Assembly (NCBI RefSeq): GCF_029910235.1
Contig: NZ_CP112874.1
Location: 620,001-684,000, forward strand
Length of the DNA stretch: 64,000 nt
From: Pseudanabaena galeata CCNP1313
GTDB lineage: Bacteria; Cyanobacteriota; Cyanobacteriia; Pseudanabaenales; Pseudanabaenaceae
Reading direction: 5' to 3'
Part shown: positions 53,486-61,101 of the stretch, in pieces
How the letters are laid out: every line of letters starts with the position of its first letter
Position numbering within the stretch: the stretch's first letter is position 1
Program-made: the position numbers and the translations under genes
Notes under the pieces: generated by a model
Told to the model about the DNA's origin: nothing
Databases searched by the model: none
Seen by the model: the letters and a program-made list of their open reading frames with translations, nothing else

Positions 53486-55501
53486 ATGTCTGGTTCAGAA
53501 GATATCCATGAAGCTATAAAAAATAGCAATCCTTTCTCGATCAAATTTGTTGATCAACACCACATTTGGGGAGCAAGTTTTCCCGATGTCCCAGAAATTA
53601 ATGCTCATATATCCGATGCAGTTTTTAATGCTATTGATCAAGTCTCAAAAAATGAGATTCCATCCATCGGTATCATTATTTCTGGGGAAAAGGGCTTAGG
53701 GAAAACTCAAATCATCAGCCGTATTCGTCATCGCCTTCAAACTGAAGGGAGAGCATTTTTTGTTTACATGGGCAACTATGGCGATTTAGACTCTATCAAA
53801 TCCGAGTTTTTACAAACTTTAACTTCTAGCCTTAAGAGGATTGGAGTTGAAGGAGTTATGCAATGGCAAGAACTTGCAGCGAATATGTTTTTTACTGCTA
53901 AAGGCGATCGCCCTTGTACTCCGAAAGAACTAGCTAGTGGTAGATTTGCCTCAATCGTTAACCACAATCCTAAAACTCCTGAGAATTGGGCTAATGGGAT
54001 ATGTGCAAGAAAACCTGAGCTAAACAATCCCTATTTGGTCAAAGCAATTTTATGGACACTTTCAGAAAATCATGCACCTTATGCAATTAGTTGGTTGGCT
54101 GGACAAGAGCTAACTCAAGCAAAGGCTGATGAGCTAGGCTTGCCAAATAATTCACAGAAAACTGAATTAGCCACTTTCAAGACAACCTGTGAACTTTTAT
54201 CTTTAATTGGGAACTACAGCAATCTAGTATTCTGTTTTGATGAACTAGATGATCCAAGCAACAACACTAGGGGATTTACTAGAGCGCAAGTTGTCGCAGC
54301 ACTGGCAAAAGATTTACGCAATGCTATTAGTAAATGTGTTCTGTTGATGGCTATGTATCCAGCAACTTTGAGAGATGAGATCAAGTTAGCACAAATGCAA
54401 GGTGCATCTTATGATCGCACGGCTGACAAGGTTTTAGAGCTTGATTATCTTAATCCTGATACATCAGTTTTACTTGTGCGTAAATGGCTAGAAGATTTTT
54501 ACACTAGCAAAGAACTTACGCCACCACATCCACTTTATCCTTTTGATGAGTCTGAAATTAGAGAGATTGGGAAAGAGCGTCCAACTGCTAGAGCTATTCT
54601 AAAATGGTGTTCTGAAAACTGGAATATAAACAATCAAAGTAAGAACTCGTCTGGTTTTGAAAGAAAAAAAGATAGTAATAACAGTACTTCCATAGAACAG
54701 CTAATTGATCCGATAAAGTTAGTAGATCAATCTGTCAAAGTGGCATTTGACAACGAATACAAGTCAATAGAAGATTCTATTGATGAATACATGGAAAATA
54801 ATGATGTAATTGGGAGAGCTTTAGAATTTGCTTGCACTAGTTTAATTGATACAGAGATTGAAGGTGTTACCATCAAGAAAGTTGAATGGATTGATGACAA
54901 AGTTAAGAAATCTGATCGAGGTTATTTGCACGTTAGAATTACAGCACAAGAGTCAGGTAAACTTATCAAAATTGGTGTTGCAGTAATTCAACAATCAGTT
55001 GGTCGTAATATTGGGACAACGTTAAAAAGACTGAATGATTACCAAAAGTTTGATATCACTAGGGGATGTCTAGTTAGATCAAAACAGATTGGTAAAAATG
55101 CTAACGCAGCACAGACTGAGGTAATAATTTTACTAAATCACCGTGGTGGGGAATGGGTTGTTTTAAAGAAGGAAGAAATTCAGCCTCTTTTAGCTATTTA
55201 TCTGGTTTCTAAGAAAGTAAATGACTATGATTTAACGTTAGAAAAGATCAGCAACTTTAGCGTAGAGACTAATCTTATTTTTAACAATCCTCTAATAAGG
55301 GAAATATTAAGCGATCCATCGGGAGAAGAACCACCAAATTTGCTGTGTGAGGATTTTAGCTATTTCCCAAGTCTTCCTGTTTATAGTGTAAGCACATCTG
55401 AGATTTTTCAAGAACGTAGAGATGAGCTACGGTCTAAGCTTCAAAATTTTCAAGAGCAAAATAACTCAGTATCCACTGATTCGCAGAACGTATCACTGTA
55501 A
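53486..55501 (+). CDS. AAA-type ATPase of the three-gene module
   Basis: A 671-residue protein. The N-terminal ATPase domain has Walker A GEKGLGKT (residues 67-74) and Walker B LVFCFDELDD (247-256); a sensor-like LLMAMYPATLRDEI and a helical lid ending RPTARAILKWCSENW follow, an architecture like Orc/Cdc6- and STAND-type AAA proteins. Residues about 430-600 contain a second, beta-rich domain (YLHVRITAQESGKLIKIGVA, GGEWVVLKKEEI) of unknown fold. Its stop overlaps the nuclease start (TAATG). Probably the energy-dependent sensor or loader of the system. I do not match it to a named defence family. Confidence 0.78.
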   Translation: MSGSEDIHEAIKNSNPFSIKFVDQHHIWGASFPDVPEINAHISDAVFNAIDQVSKNEIPSIGIIISGEKGLGKTQIISRIRHRLQTEGRAFFVYMGNYGDLDSIKSEFLQTLTSSLKRIGVEGVMQWQELAANMFFTAKGDRPCTPKELASGRFASIVNHNPKTPENWANGICARKPELNNPYLVKAILWTLSENHAPYAISWLAGQELTQAKADELGLPNNSQKTELATFKTTCELLSLIGNYSNLVFCFDELDDPSNNTRGFTRAQVVAALAKDLRNAISKCVLLMAMYPATLRDEIKLAQMQGASYDRTADKVLELDYLNPDTSVLLVRKWLEDFYTSKELTPPHPLYPFDESEIREIGKERPTARAILKWCSENWNINNQSKNSSGFERKKDSNNSTSIEQLIDPIKLVDQSVKVAFDNEYKSIEDSIDEYMENNDVIGRALEFACTSLIDTEIEGVTIKKVEWIDDKVKKSDRGYLHVRITAQESGKLIKIGVAVIQQSVGRNIGTTLKRLNDYQKFDITRGCLVRSKQIGKNANAAQTEVIILLNHRGGEWVVLKKEEIQPLLAIYLVSKKVNDYDLTLEKISNFSVETNLIFNNPLIREILSDPSGEEPPNLLCEDFSYFPSLPVYSVSTSEIFQERRDELRSKLQNFQEQNNSVSTDSQNVSL

Positions 55502-56811
55502 TGATCATCCAGTCTATTGTTATTCCCAATGCCTTACGCCTAGATTCCCAGACTATTGATAGTCTAATGAAAGGAGATATTATTGCAGCAATACCGCGCA
55601 CTTTTACCAATGCTGGAAGGACTTTTGCACTTTATCCAGATCAACCAGATGTAGAAACTATCACAATCTCAGCTTGGGCGAGATGTGAACAATGCGATAT
55701 AGTCGATAATTCCAAACCTTTAGATATTATTTCGCATTACACCGCTATATCTACTCAATGCTTGCAGCAGATAATTGCAGAATACGAATCATTTTTTCTT
55801 ATCTATTTACGAGTTTATAGATTATCCAAACCAGTTACAATTCCTGCTAGATCTCAAGGTCAATATGTAGCTTTACCTGATCGATTAAAAGTTGATGACT
55901 CGTCACCAGTATTAAGCGATCCAGATTTTTCAAGAATCAAACAGAAGCTAGAAAATTTGGAGCCACCAGAACCATTAGATATCCAAATTCAGAGATTACT
56001 TGATCAAGCAGCATTGCAACACAATCTACAATTATCTAAAGAACTTGACTGGATAGAGAAAATTGCAAAAACTGGCAATTCTAGCGATGGTCATGAATTT
56101 GAAAAACTGGTTAGAAAAAGCTTTATTCATCTTGGTTTTAGTAATTCCAATACTAATCCTAAAGCTAGTCTCGATCCTGAAGCAACAGGCGGTGCAGGAG
56201 GTATCGATCTATGTTGCGAATATCCATATCCTGTAGTTGGAGAGTGTAAAGCAAGTGCTAATCAAAAAATTCCTACAGAAGTATGTAGCCAGCTTACCTA
56301 TCTTGGTCAAGCACATTTCCCCAACCACTACGAAAAAGCAGTCAAAATTATAATTGCCGCAGGTTCGCTCAATCATCATTCTAATCCAGTCGCCATAGGA
56401 AATAAAATGAACGTTATCAGACCAGAAACCTTAGAAGAGCTAGTTAAACTTAAACTCACACATTCAGGCTCGATTAATTTACAAGATTTAAAATTGAGCT
56501 TAGAAAGTGAACCGTTTGGCGAAGACTCTAACTCTAAAATTTTAGGTTTTATTGAAAAAGCAAAACTTGAAATCAAACTGCGATCGCATATTGTCAATCT
56601 TGTAAAAAATAATCACGAAGAAAAAGTTGGAGTAGAAACTCTTTTCGGTGCTTATCCATATTCAAATCCACCTAAACCGATCCGTGAACGTGAAGAACTA
56701 AAAGATATACTAATCGAGCTTTCTTCACCATTGGCGGGATATTTGGGAAGGGTTAAGGGCAATGGAGAAACAGGCGATCGCTTTTACTACTTACGAGACT
56801 TACCGACTTAA
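55501..56811 (+). CDS. PD-(D/E)XK (Mrr-like) nuclease of the three-gene module
   Basis: A 436-residue protein. A beta-rich N-terminal domain (1-130) precedes a restriction-endonuclease core: HEFEKLVRKSFIHLGF (Glu199/201), GGAGGIDLCC (Asp236), VVGECKA (Glu248, Lys250) and CSQLTYLG (Gln264), the Mrr-type E / D-ExK / Q pattern. So it probably cuts DNA with divalent metal. The last 24 residues (GYLGRVKGNGETGDRFYYLR...) are the element that recurs five times downstream. It starts one base before the ATPase stop ends, so the two are translationally coupled. Confidence 0.8.
   Translation: MIIQSIVIPNALRLDSQTIDSLMKGDIIAAIPRTFTNAGRTFALYPDQPDVETITISAWARCEQCDIVDNSKPLDIISHYTAISTQCLQQIIAEYESFFLIYLRVYRLSKPVTIPARSQGQYVALPDRLKVDDSSPVLSDPDFSRIKQKLENLEPPEPLDIQIQRLLDQAALQHNLQLSKELDWIEKIAKTGNSSDGHEFEKLVRKSFIHLGFSNSNTNPKASLDPEATGGAGGIDLCCEYPYPVVGECKASANQKIPTEVCSQLTYLGQAHFPNHYEKAVKIIIAAGSLNHHSNPVAIGNKMNVIRPETLEELVKLKLTHSGSINLQDLKLSLESEPFGEDSNSKILGFIEKAKLEIKLRSHIVNLVKNNHEEKVGVETLFGAYPYSNPPKPIREREELKDILIELSSPLAGYLGRVKGNGETGDRFYYLRDLPT
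56737..56811 (+). repeat. 3'-end repeat, copy 1 (inside the nuclease gene)
   Basis: The final 75 bases of the nuclease gene, from GGATATTTGGGAAGGG to the stop. Reads GYLGRVKGNG...GDRFYYLRDLPT. Contains GGCGATCGCTTTTACTAC. Reference for copies 2-6. Confidence 0.85.
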
Positions 56812-56832
56812 AATACTACTCAATATTTACAC

Positions 56833-57156
56833 ATGCCTATGATTGAAGATATTTAGACCAAAATTGCCAACGAACAATATGAGTTTTCTAAACATGCCGT
56901 CGATCAATCCATTATTCGCCAAATTCGTTTGCACGAGATCGTAGAAGCGATCGCTAACGGTCAAATCATCGAAGACTATCCCAACGACAAATACGCTCCT
57001 AGCTGCCTCATTTGTGGCATAACTCAAACTGGTAGAGCAATTCATATCCAAACCAGCTATCCTAGCCGCGCTTTGGTTAAAATCATCACAGTATATGAAC
57101 CCGATCCAAATAAATGGAATGACAACTTCACCGTAAGGAGAACAAACAATGAATAA
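56833..57156 (+). pseudogene. DUF4258-type toxin with in-frame amber codon
   Basis: From ATG 56833 or 56839 the frame reads MIEDI, then TAG (56854-56856), then TKIANEQYEFSKHAVDQSII and IIEDYPNDKYAPSCLI to VKIITVYEPDPNKW. This is the full DUF4258 toxin-like family as in the intact paralogue at 59097-59405, which covers the same N-terminus without a stop. Either a nonsense mutation inactivates it, or translation starts at a later codon such as 56929, which would lose the conserved SKHA segment. It overlaps its antitoxin by eight bases. Confidence 0.75.
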
Positions 57157-57370
57157 TGATCAAGAGCAACTTGTCGAAAAGCGCGTAACCTACTCATTAG
57201 AACTAAACGGCAAATTCATCCTGATTGAGAACGTTCCTGCTCGCATAAATGAAGAAACAGGAGAACAATTCTTTGCGCCATCAACTGTGATGTTGCTACA
57301 ACAAATTATTTTGGACGGTCAAGAACCAAAGCGTGTAATTCAGACACCCGTTTATAGCTACGCCGCCTAA
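57149..57370 (+). CDS. YgiT-type antitoxin without zinc cysteines
   Basis: A 73-residue protein overlapping the DUF4258 gene by eight bases. The core GKFILIENVPARINEETGEQ and the FFAPSTVMLLQQIILDGQEP stretch parallels the YgiT/MqsA-N-like antitoxin at 59407-59637 (GKPVFVENIPSKVCNQCGEQ, ETTEQIRVMLHSKSQP), but both CxxC pairs are gone. In the family the zinc ribbon is not always present. It should neutralise the DUF4258 toxin. Cassette A of the array. Confidence 0.7.
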   Translation: MNNDQEQLVEKRVTYSLELNGKFILIENVPARINEETGEQFFAPSTVMLLQQIILDGQEPKRVIQTPVYSYAA

Positions 57371-57388
57371 TTCTAGAACCTGATTTTT

Positions 57389-57475
57389 TCACCATTGGCG
57401 GGATATTTGGGAAGAATTAGGAGTGATGGAGAAAAAGGCGATCGCTTTTACTACTTGAGAGATTTACCGATTTGA
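57389..57475 (+). repeat. 3'-end repeat, copy 2
   Basis: Begins TTCACCATTGGCGGGATATT, so it includes 12 more bases of the nuclease gene than other copies. Reads in frame SPLAGYLGRIRSDGEKGDRF then YYLRDLPI and a stop. It closes cassette A. Confidence 0.82.
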
Positions 57476-57596
57476 CTTGTCAATGTAACGATTAAGCAAG
57501 TAAATACGCGATCGCAACTCCTAATAATTTTCATTTGCTGAAAATGTTAAAATTGTCCACACTAGCCTCCCAACACAGACTAACTGGAGTAACACT

Positions 57597-57824
57597 ATGT
57601 TATTGCAAGAACTTAAAAATCAGGTGCGTAAATTACCTGTAAGCGATCGCCTAGAACTTGTGCGCTCTATCATTGACTCGATTCAAGAAACTCCAATCTC
57701 AACACCAAAGCGATCGCAAGCAATCAGCCGCATGAAAGGTTTACTCAAAACTAGCCAGCCATCCCCAACCGATGCCGAAGTCGAATCAATGTTAGAACAA
57801 CATCGCATGGAAAAATATCTCTAA
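57597..57824 (+). CDS. Antitoxin of a PIN-domain toxin
   Basis: A 75-residue protein: LKNQVRKLPVSDRLELVRSI and an SIQET segment form helices, followed by a variable tail (SRMKGLLKTSQPSPTDAEVE and EQHRMEKYL). The LPVSDRLELVRSII motif is widespread among cyanobacterial addiction-module antitoxins. Its stop overlaps the PIN gene start (TAATG), which secures pairing with that toxin. Upstream, a possible promoter lies in the 120 bp behind repeat copy 2. Cassette B. Confidence 0.8.
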   Translation: MLLQELKNQVRKLPVSDRLELVRSIIDSIQETPISTPKRSQAISRMKGLLKTSQPSPTDAEVESMLEQHRMEKYL

Positions 57825-58234
57825 TGAAAGTTCTTATTGATACAAATGTTCTACTAGATTTTTTGTTAGAAAGAGAACCTTTTAAAAAAGATGCAGAAGA
57901 ACTGTTTGCCGCGATCATCTCTGGACAAATTATTGGCTATGTAACCGCTACAACCCTGACCGATATTTTCTACATCGCGCGTAAACATACCCGTAACCTA
58001 GAACTTGCAAGAGAAGCAGTTTCCAGTACTTTAGACACTATGACTATTTGTCCAATCAATCGTAATGTCTTAGAGGCAGCATTTGCATCTGGCTTAACAG
58101 ATTTTGAAGATGCTGTCCAGATTTATAGTGCGATCGCTCAAAATTTAGACGCAATAGTAACCCGTGATGCTAAAGGATTTGCGAGTTCAACTATCCCTGT
58201 ATACTCTGTTCAAGAATTACTAAAGAGATTGTGA
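57824..58234 (+). CDS. PIN-domain toxin (VapC-like RNase)
   Basis: A 136-residue PIN domain. The acidic active-site set is visible as LIDTNVLLDFLLERE (Asp6), TDIFY, DFEDAVQIYSA and VTRDAKGF. PIN toxins cleave RNA. The full length and intact motifs suggest activity. It overlaps its antitoxin gene by one base. The 3' end QELLKRL is followed by 13 bp and then repeat copy 3. Confidence 0.9.
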   Translation: MKVLIDTNVLLDFLLEREPFKKDAEELFAAIISGQIIGYVTATTLTDIFYIARKHTRNLELAREAVSSTLDTMTICPINRNVLEAAFASGLTDFEDAVQIYSAIAQNLDAIVTRDAKGFASSTIPVYSVQELLKRL

Positions 58235-58247
58235 AAAGCTAAAGACA

Positions 58248-58316
58248 GGATATTTGGGAAGAGTTGAAAGTGATGGGAGAAAAGGCGATCGCTTTTACTA
58301 CGAGACTTACCGATAG
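58248..58316 (+). repeat. 3'-end repeat, copy 3 (frame broken)
   Basis: GGATATTTGGGAAGAGTTG... to CGAGACTTACCGATAG. A short deletion between TACTAC and GAGAC shifts the frame, so this copy no longer encodes the LRDLP end. Confidence 0.8.
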
Positions 58317-58331
58317 AAAAGGAGACATAAC

Positions 58332-58658
58332 ATGACACTCAAAGAACTACAACCACAACTACTATCCCTAACCCCCGAAGAAAAATCTCAAGCAATCCAA
58401 ATCCTAGTCCAAAGCCTCAGCAATACATGGCAAGGCATCGAAAAAAATCCAAGAGTCATGGGTGGTGACGCTTGCATTCGTCAAACCCGCATACCCGTAT
58501 GGCTGCTAGTAAGCCTCCAACACCAAGGCGCAAGCGAAGCCTACATCCTCGAAGACTATCCCACCCTCTCCGCAACAGACCTAGCAAACGCATGGCGCTA
58601 CGCCGAAACCCATCCTGATGAAATAGAAGCAGCCCTTCATAGGCAAGAGGCAGCTTAA
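58332..58658 (+). CDS. DUF433 antitoxin (VapB45-like)
   Basis: A 108-residue protein. The DUF433 core is NPRVMGGDACIRQTRIPVWL and the following ILEDYPTLSATDLANAWRYA. The N-terminal 30 residues (LSLTPEEKSQAIQILVQSLS) are the usual cyanobacterial extension. DUF433 proteins act as antitoxins paired with DUF5615 PIN-like toxins, which is just what follows one base downstream. Complete. Cassette C. Confidence 0.88.
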   Translation: MTLKELQPQLLSLTPEEKSQAIQILVQSLSNTWQGIEKNPRVMGGDACIRQTRIPVWLLVSLQHQGASEAYILEDYPTLSATDLANAWRYAETHPDEIEAALHRQEAA

Positions 58659-58659
58659 C

Positions 58660-59000
58660 ATGGCACGACTCTATGCCGATGAGCAATTTCCCAAAATTGT
58701 CGTCAAACTACTACGCGAGCTAGGACATGATATTTTAACAGTCCAAGAAGCAGGCAAAGCCAACAAAGAATCCCTGATGAAGATGTCCTAGCCTTTGCGA
58801 TAAGTGATAACCGCACCGTATTAACAATTAATCGCAGTGACTTTATCCGACTGCATAACCTACACCCTATCCATACAGGTATAATCGTCTGCACAGAAGA
58901 CATCAACAGACAAAGACAAGCCACCCAAATTCATGAAGCAATTAACAATACAGTAGATTTAACCAACCAATTAATTCGCATAAATCGTCCTAGTAAATAG
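58660..59000 (+). pseudogene. DUF5615 PIN-like toxin, frameshifted
   Basis: Starts ATG 58660: MARLYADEQFPKIVVKLLRE, then LGHDILTVQEAGKAN, after which the frame ends at a TAG. In the next frame the protein continues as RIPDEDVLAFAISDNRTVLT, then IHTGIIVCTEDINRQRQATQ to NRPSK. Loss of a single C in AACCAAAGA at 58761-58768 explains it. Toxin lost while the antitoxin stays intact. Confidence 0.82.
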
Positions 59001-59020
59001 AGATCTATTCTCCATGAGTG

Positions 59021-59093
59021 GGATATTTGGGAAGAGTTAGGGGAGATGGAGAAAATGGCGATCGCTTTTACTATTTGAGAGACTTACCGATAG
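59021..59093 (+). repeat. 3'-end repeat, copy 4
   Basis: GGATATTTGGGAAGAGTTAG... reads GYLGRVRGDGENGDRFYYLR, DLPI in frame, and then runs on past the former stop position without a stop. The next toxin start ATG lies three bases later. Confidence 0.82.
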
Positions 59094-59096
59094 AAA

Positions 59097-59405
59097 ATGA
59101 AAACCATAACTGAGATTCGCTCACAACTTCAAAGGGGAGACTTTGAATTTAGCCGTCATGCCCTCAAACGTGCAGTGGAAAGAAATATTAGCGAACAGGA
59201 GATTATGCAAATAGCTGAAAATGCGAGCATTATTGAGGAATACCCAGATGATAAATACTCACCAAGTTGTTTGATTTTTGGAATCACTAAAACCCATAGA
59301 CCACTTCACTTACAAGTATCAATGCAAGAATCAGCGATCGTAAAAATCATTACAATATATGAACCAGATCCCAATCAATGGATTCAATTTACAAGGAGAA
59401 AATAA
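59097..59405 (+). CDS. DUF4258-type toxin
   Basis: A 102-residue protein: RSQLQRGDFEFSRHALKRAV with SRHA, then IIEEYPDDKYSPSCLIFG, and VKIITIYEPDPNQW at the end. Intact, in contrast with its paralogue at 56833. Family members pair with a zinc-ribbon YgiT antitoxin, which follows one base after the stop codon. Suspected RNA-targeting toxin of the RelE-like fold (family knowledge, not shown here). Cassette D. Confidence 0.85.
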   Translation: MKTITEIRSQLQRGDFEFSRHALKRAVERNISEQEIMQIAENASIIEEYPDDKYSPSCLIFGITKTHRPLHLQVSMQESAIVKIITIYEPDPNQWIQFTRRK

Positions 59406-59406
59406 A

Positions 59407-59637
59407 ATGAATAAATGTCATGTATGCGGTTCAACAGAGTTTTCTCAAGAACTAATTAGCGAAGTTTTTTACATCTCTGGCAAACCTGTATTCGTCGAGA
59501 ATATCCCCTCAAAAGTCTGTAACCAATGTGGTGAGCAAACCTTTAGCCGCGAGACAACAGAGCAGATTCGCGTAATGTTACACAGTAAATCTCAACCAAT
59601 TAGAGCGATCGCAGTTGATGTTTTTTCACTCGCCTAA
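59407..59637 (+). CDS. YgiT-type zinc-ribbon antitoxin
   Basis: A 76-residue protein, start ATG 59407 one base behind the toxin stop. Zinc ligands CHVCG and CNQCG are intact; EVFYISGKPVFVENIPSK lies between, and helix REXTTEQIRVMLHSK-type follows. MqsA-N-like antitoxin. The stop codon overlaps the first base of repeat copy 5, so gene end and repeat are directly joined. Confidence 0.87.
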   Translation: MNKCHVCGSTEFSQELISEVFYISGKPVFVENIPSKVCNQCGEQTFSRETTEQIRVMLHSKSQPIRAIAVDVFSLA

Positions 59638-59711
59638 GATATTTGGGAAGAGTAGAAGTGGATGGTAGAAAATGCGATCGCTTTTACTACCTGCGAGACT
59701 TACCGCAATAA
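59637..59711 (+). repeat. 3'-end repeat, copy 5
   Basis: AGATATTTGGGAAGAGTAG... reads RYLGRVEVDGRKCDRFYYLR, then DLPQ and a TAA stop. In frame over its length. Confidence 0.82.
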
Positions 59712-59770
59712 TTACTTCTATTTTCTTAAATGCTAAACTGTAAACACTTAAAATAACTCTAGCAATCACA

Positions 59771-60043
59771 ATGAATACATCCAATGATATATCTATTGTC
59801 GATAATCCCTCTGCGATACCAGTAACGGAAATACAGAATCAACTGAGTGAATCAATTAAACAGCTATCTCCAGAAAGATTAAAAGTAGTTGCCGACTTTG
59901 CCGCATTCTTAGCAAATGCTGAAAGCGAAGCAGCAACCCAAGAACTATTATCAATTTCAGGACTATTAGAACGTATCAAACAGAATCAAACAACACCTAA
60001 AAGCCAATACGTAAATTGGAGAACAGTACGTTCTGATGTATGA
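59771..60043 (+). CDS. Antitoxin of a RelE-type pair
   Basis: A 90-residue protein with a helical core (LSESIKQLSPERLKVVADFA and AFLANAESEAATQELL). It overlaps the RelE-like toxin gene by eight bases, which sets its role. The PERLKVVADFAAFL motif is common to cyanobacterial antitoxins of this class. Cassette E. Confidence 0.82.
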   Translation: MNTSNDISIVDNPSAIPVTEIQNQLSESIKQLSPERLKVVADFAAFLANAESEAATQELLSISGLLERIKQNQTTPKSQYVNWRTVRSDV

Positions 60044-60299
60044 AATTTTACTGCATCCTGATGATCAGAAAGTTTATGCTAAAGCAGATAAAGCTTTAGC
60101 GAAAAAGATTGCTAAATGTTTACAACAATTAGAACAAGATCCGCGATCGCACCCTAACATCAAAGCGCTCAAGGGAGAATATTCAAATTTATATCGCTAT
60201 CGCATTGGCGATTATAGGATTATTTATTCAGTCGAAGATGAAATAGTACAAGTGTTTGTTGTGGCGATCGCTCACCGCAGTAAAGCTTATGAAATATAA
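60036..60299 (+). CDS. RelE/ParE-family toxin
   Basis: An 87-residue RelE fold: HPDDQKVYAKADKALAKKIA, then NIKALKGEYSNLYRYRIGDY and RIIYSVEDE, IAHRSKAYE. The conserved RYRIGDYRIIY strand and C-terminal H-R are intact, so it should be an active ribosome-dependent or gyrase-directed toxin. It overlaps its antitoxin by eight bases. Confidence 0.9.
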   Translation: MYEILLHPDDQKVYAKADKALAKKIAKCLQQLEQDPRSHPNIKALKGEYSNLYRYRIGDYRIIYSVEDEIVQVFVVAIAHRSKAYEI

Positions 60300-60330
60300 G
60301 GTGTCGCTACCTGATTAAGGGAATGAATAG

Positions 60331-60363
60331 GCGATCGCCATTGACGTTTTCTTATTAGCCTAA
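60331..60363 (+). pseudogene. Remnant of a third YgiT antitoxin, 3' end only
   Basis: GCGATCGCCATTGACGTTTT...GCCTAA encodes AIAIDVFLLA and stop, nearly the same as the last ten codons of the YgiT antitoxin at 59607-59637 (AIAVDVFSLA). It is followed by repeat copy 6 with the same junction as at copy 5. Confidence 0.7.
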
Positions 60364-60440
60364 GATATTTGGGAAGAGTTAAGGGTGATGGAGAAAAAGG
60401 CGATCGCTTTTACTACCTGCGAGACTTACCGATAGAATAA
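60363..60440 (+). repeat. 3'-end repeat, copy 6
   Basis: AGATATTTGGGAAGAGTTAA... reads RYLGRVKGDGEKGDRFYYLR, then DLPIE and TAA. Full frame kept. Confidence 0.82.
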
Positions 60441-60465
60441 GAAGACTAAAGCGAAGAGAAACAAC

Positions 60466-60945
60466 ATGGAAAAAGTAATCATCAAAACTAACATCAAACA
60501 ACAAGTCAGTGATTTTCAATACTGGCAACAACAAACACCCCAAAAACGCTTAGAAACCCTCGAACAAATTCGCCAAGAATATCATCAATACAAATACAAT
60601 GCTCAACCAAGACTTCAAAGAATTTATACAATTATTAAAACGACAACCAAGTTAACTACTTAGTCATTGGCGGCTATGCAGTCGCCATACATGGACATCC
60701 ACGATACACCAAAGACATCGATATTTGGATAGAAATCAGCGAAGAAAACTCACAAAAAATAATTACAGCATTAACAGAATTTGGCTTCGGTAGCTTAGGA
60801 CTAACTGCCCAAGACTTTCAAGAACCGCATCAAATCATTCAACTTGGTTATCCACCTAATCGCATTGACTTAATCACCAGTCCAGATGGCATTGACTTTC
60901 AGACCTGTTATGAACAGAACTTTTGCATTATGCAGAATATCTAAT
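60466..60945 (+). pseudogene. Remains of a small helical protein gene fused by deletion to an AbiEii-like nucleotidyltransferase
   Basis: Codons from 60466 read MEKVIIKTNIKQQVSDFQYW to RLQRIYTIIKT, a widespread small cyanobacterial partner protein of about 65 residues. Then the frame shifts, and NQVNYLVIGGYAVAIHG, RYTKDIDIWIEISEEN and SPDGIDFQTCYEQ follow, a nucleotidyltransferase (GG motif and DID metal ligands) lacking its start and C-terminus. A deletion joined the two genes at about 60645. Cassette F, degraded. Confidence 0.7.
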
Positions 60946-61101
60946 TACAGCGCAAAGCGCTGTAACAAATATCCAATAGCCAAAACCATTGAGGAGCAAC
61001 CTACAAAACAACAGCATGGCTATGGTAGTTTGGCTGGACAAATTTTTATGTCAAGTGATTTTGATGAACCATTGGAAGAACTAGAGGAATATATGTAAAA
61101 T
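60945..61101 (+). pseudogene. DUF2281-type antitoxin remnant
   Basis: After a small hairpin (CAGCGC-AAA-GCGCTG, 60952-60966) the frame to 61098 encodes IAKTIEEQPTKQQHGYGSLA and FMSSDFDEPLEELEEYM. DFDEPLE..EYM is the C-terminal motif of DUF2281 antitoxins; the N-terminal half is gone. Confidence 0.65.

Noticed and set aside
56737-60440. Reading the six direct repeats as a CRISPR array
   Set aside because: Spacings are 0.5-0.9 kb and filled with genes, the repeats are imperfect and coding-like, and no cas gene is present.
56737-60440. Reading the array as an integron cassette array
   Set aside because: No integrase gene, and the repeat lacks the paired core-site palindrome of attC sites.
60886-61098. 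70-residue open frame as one gene
   Set aside because: It is a chance joining of a nucleotidyltransferase segment in another frame, a small hairpin and a DUF2281 antitoxin tail.
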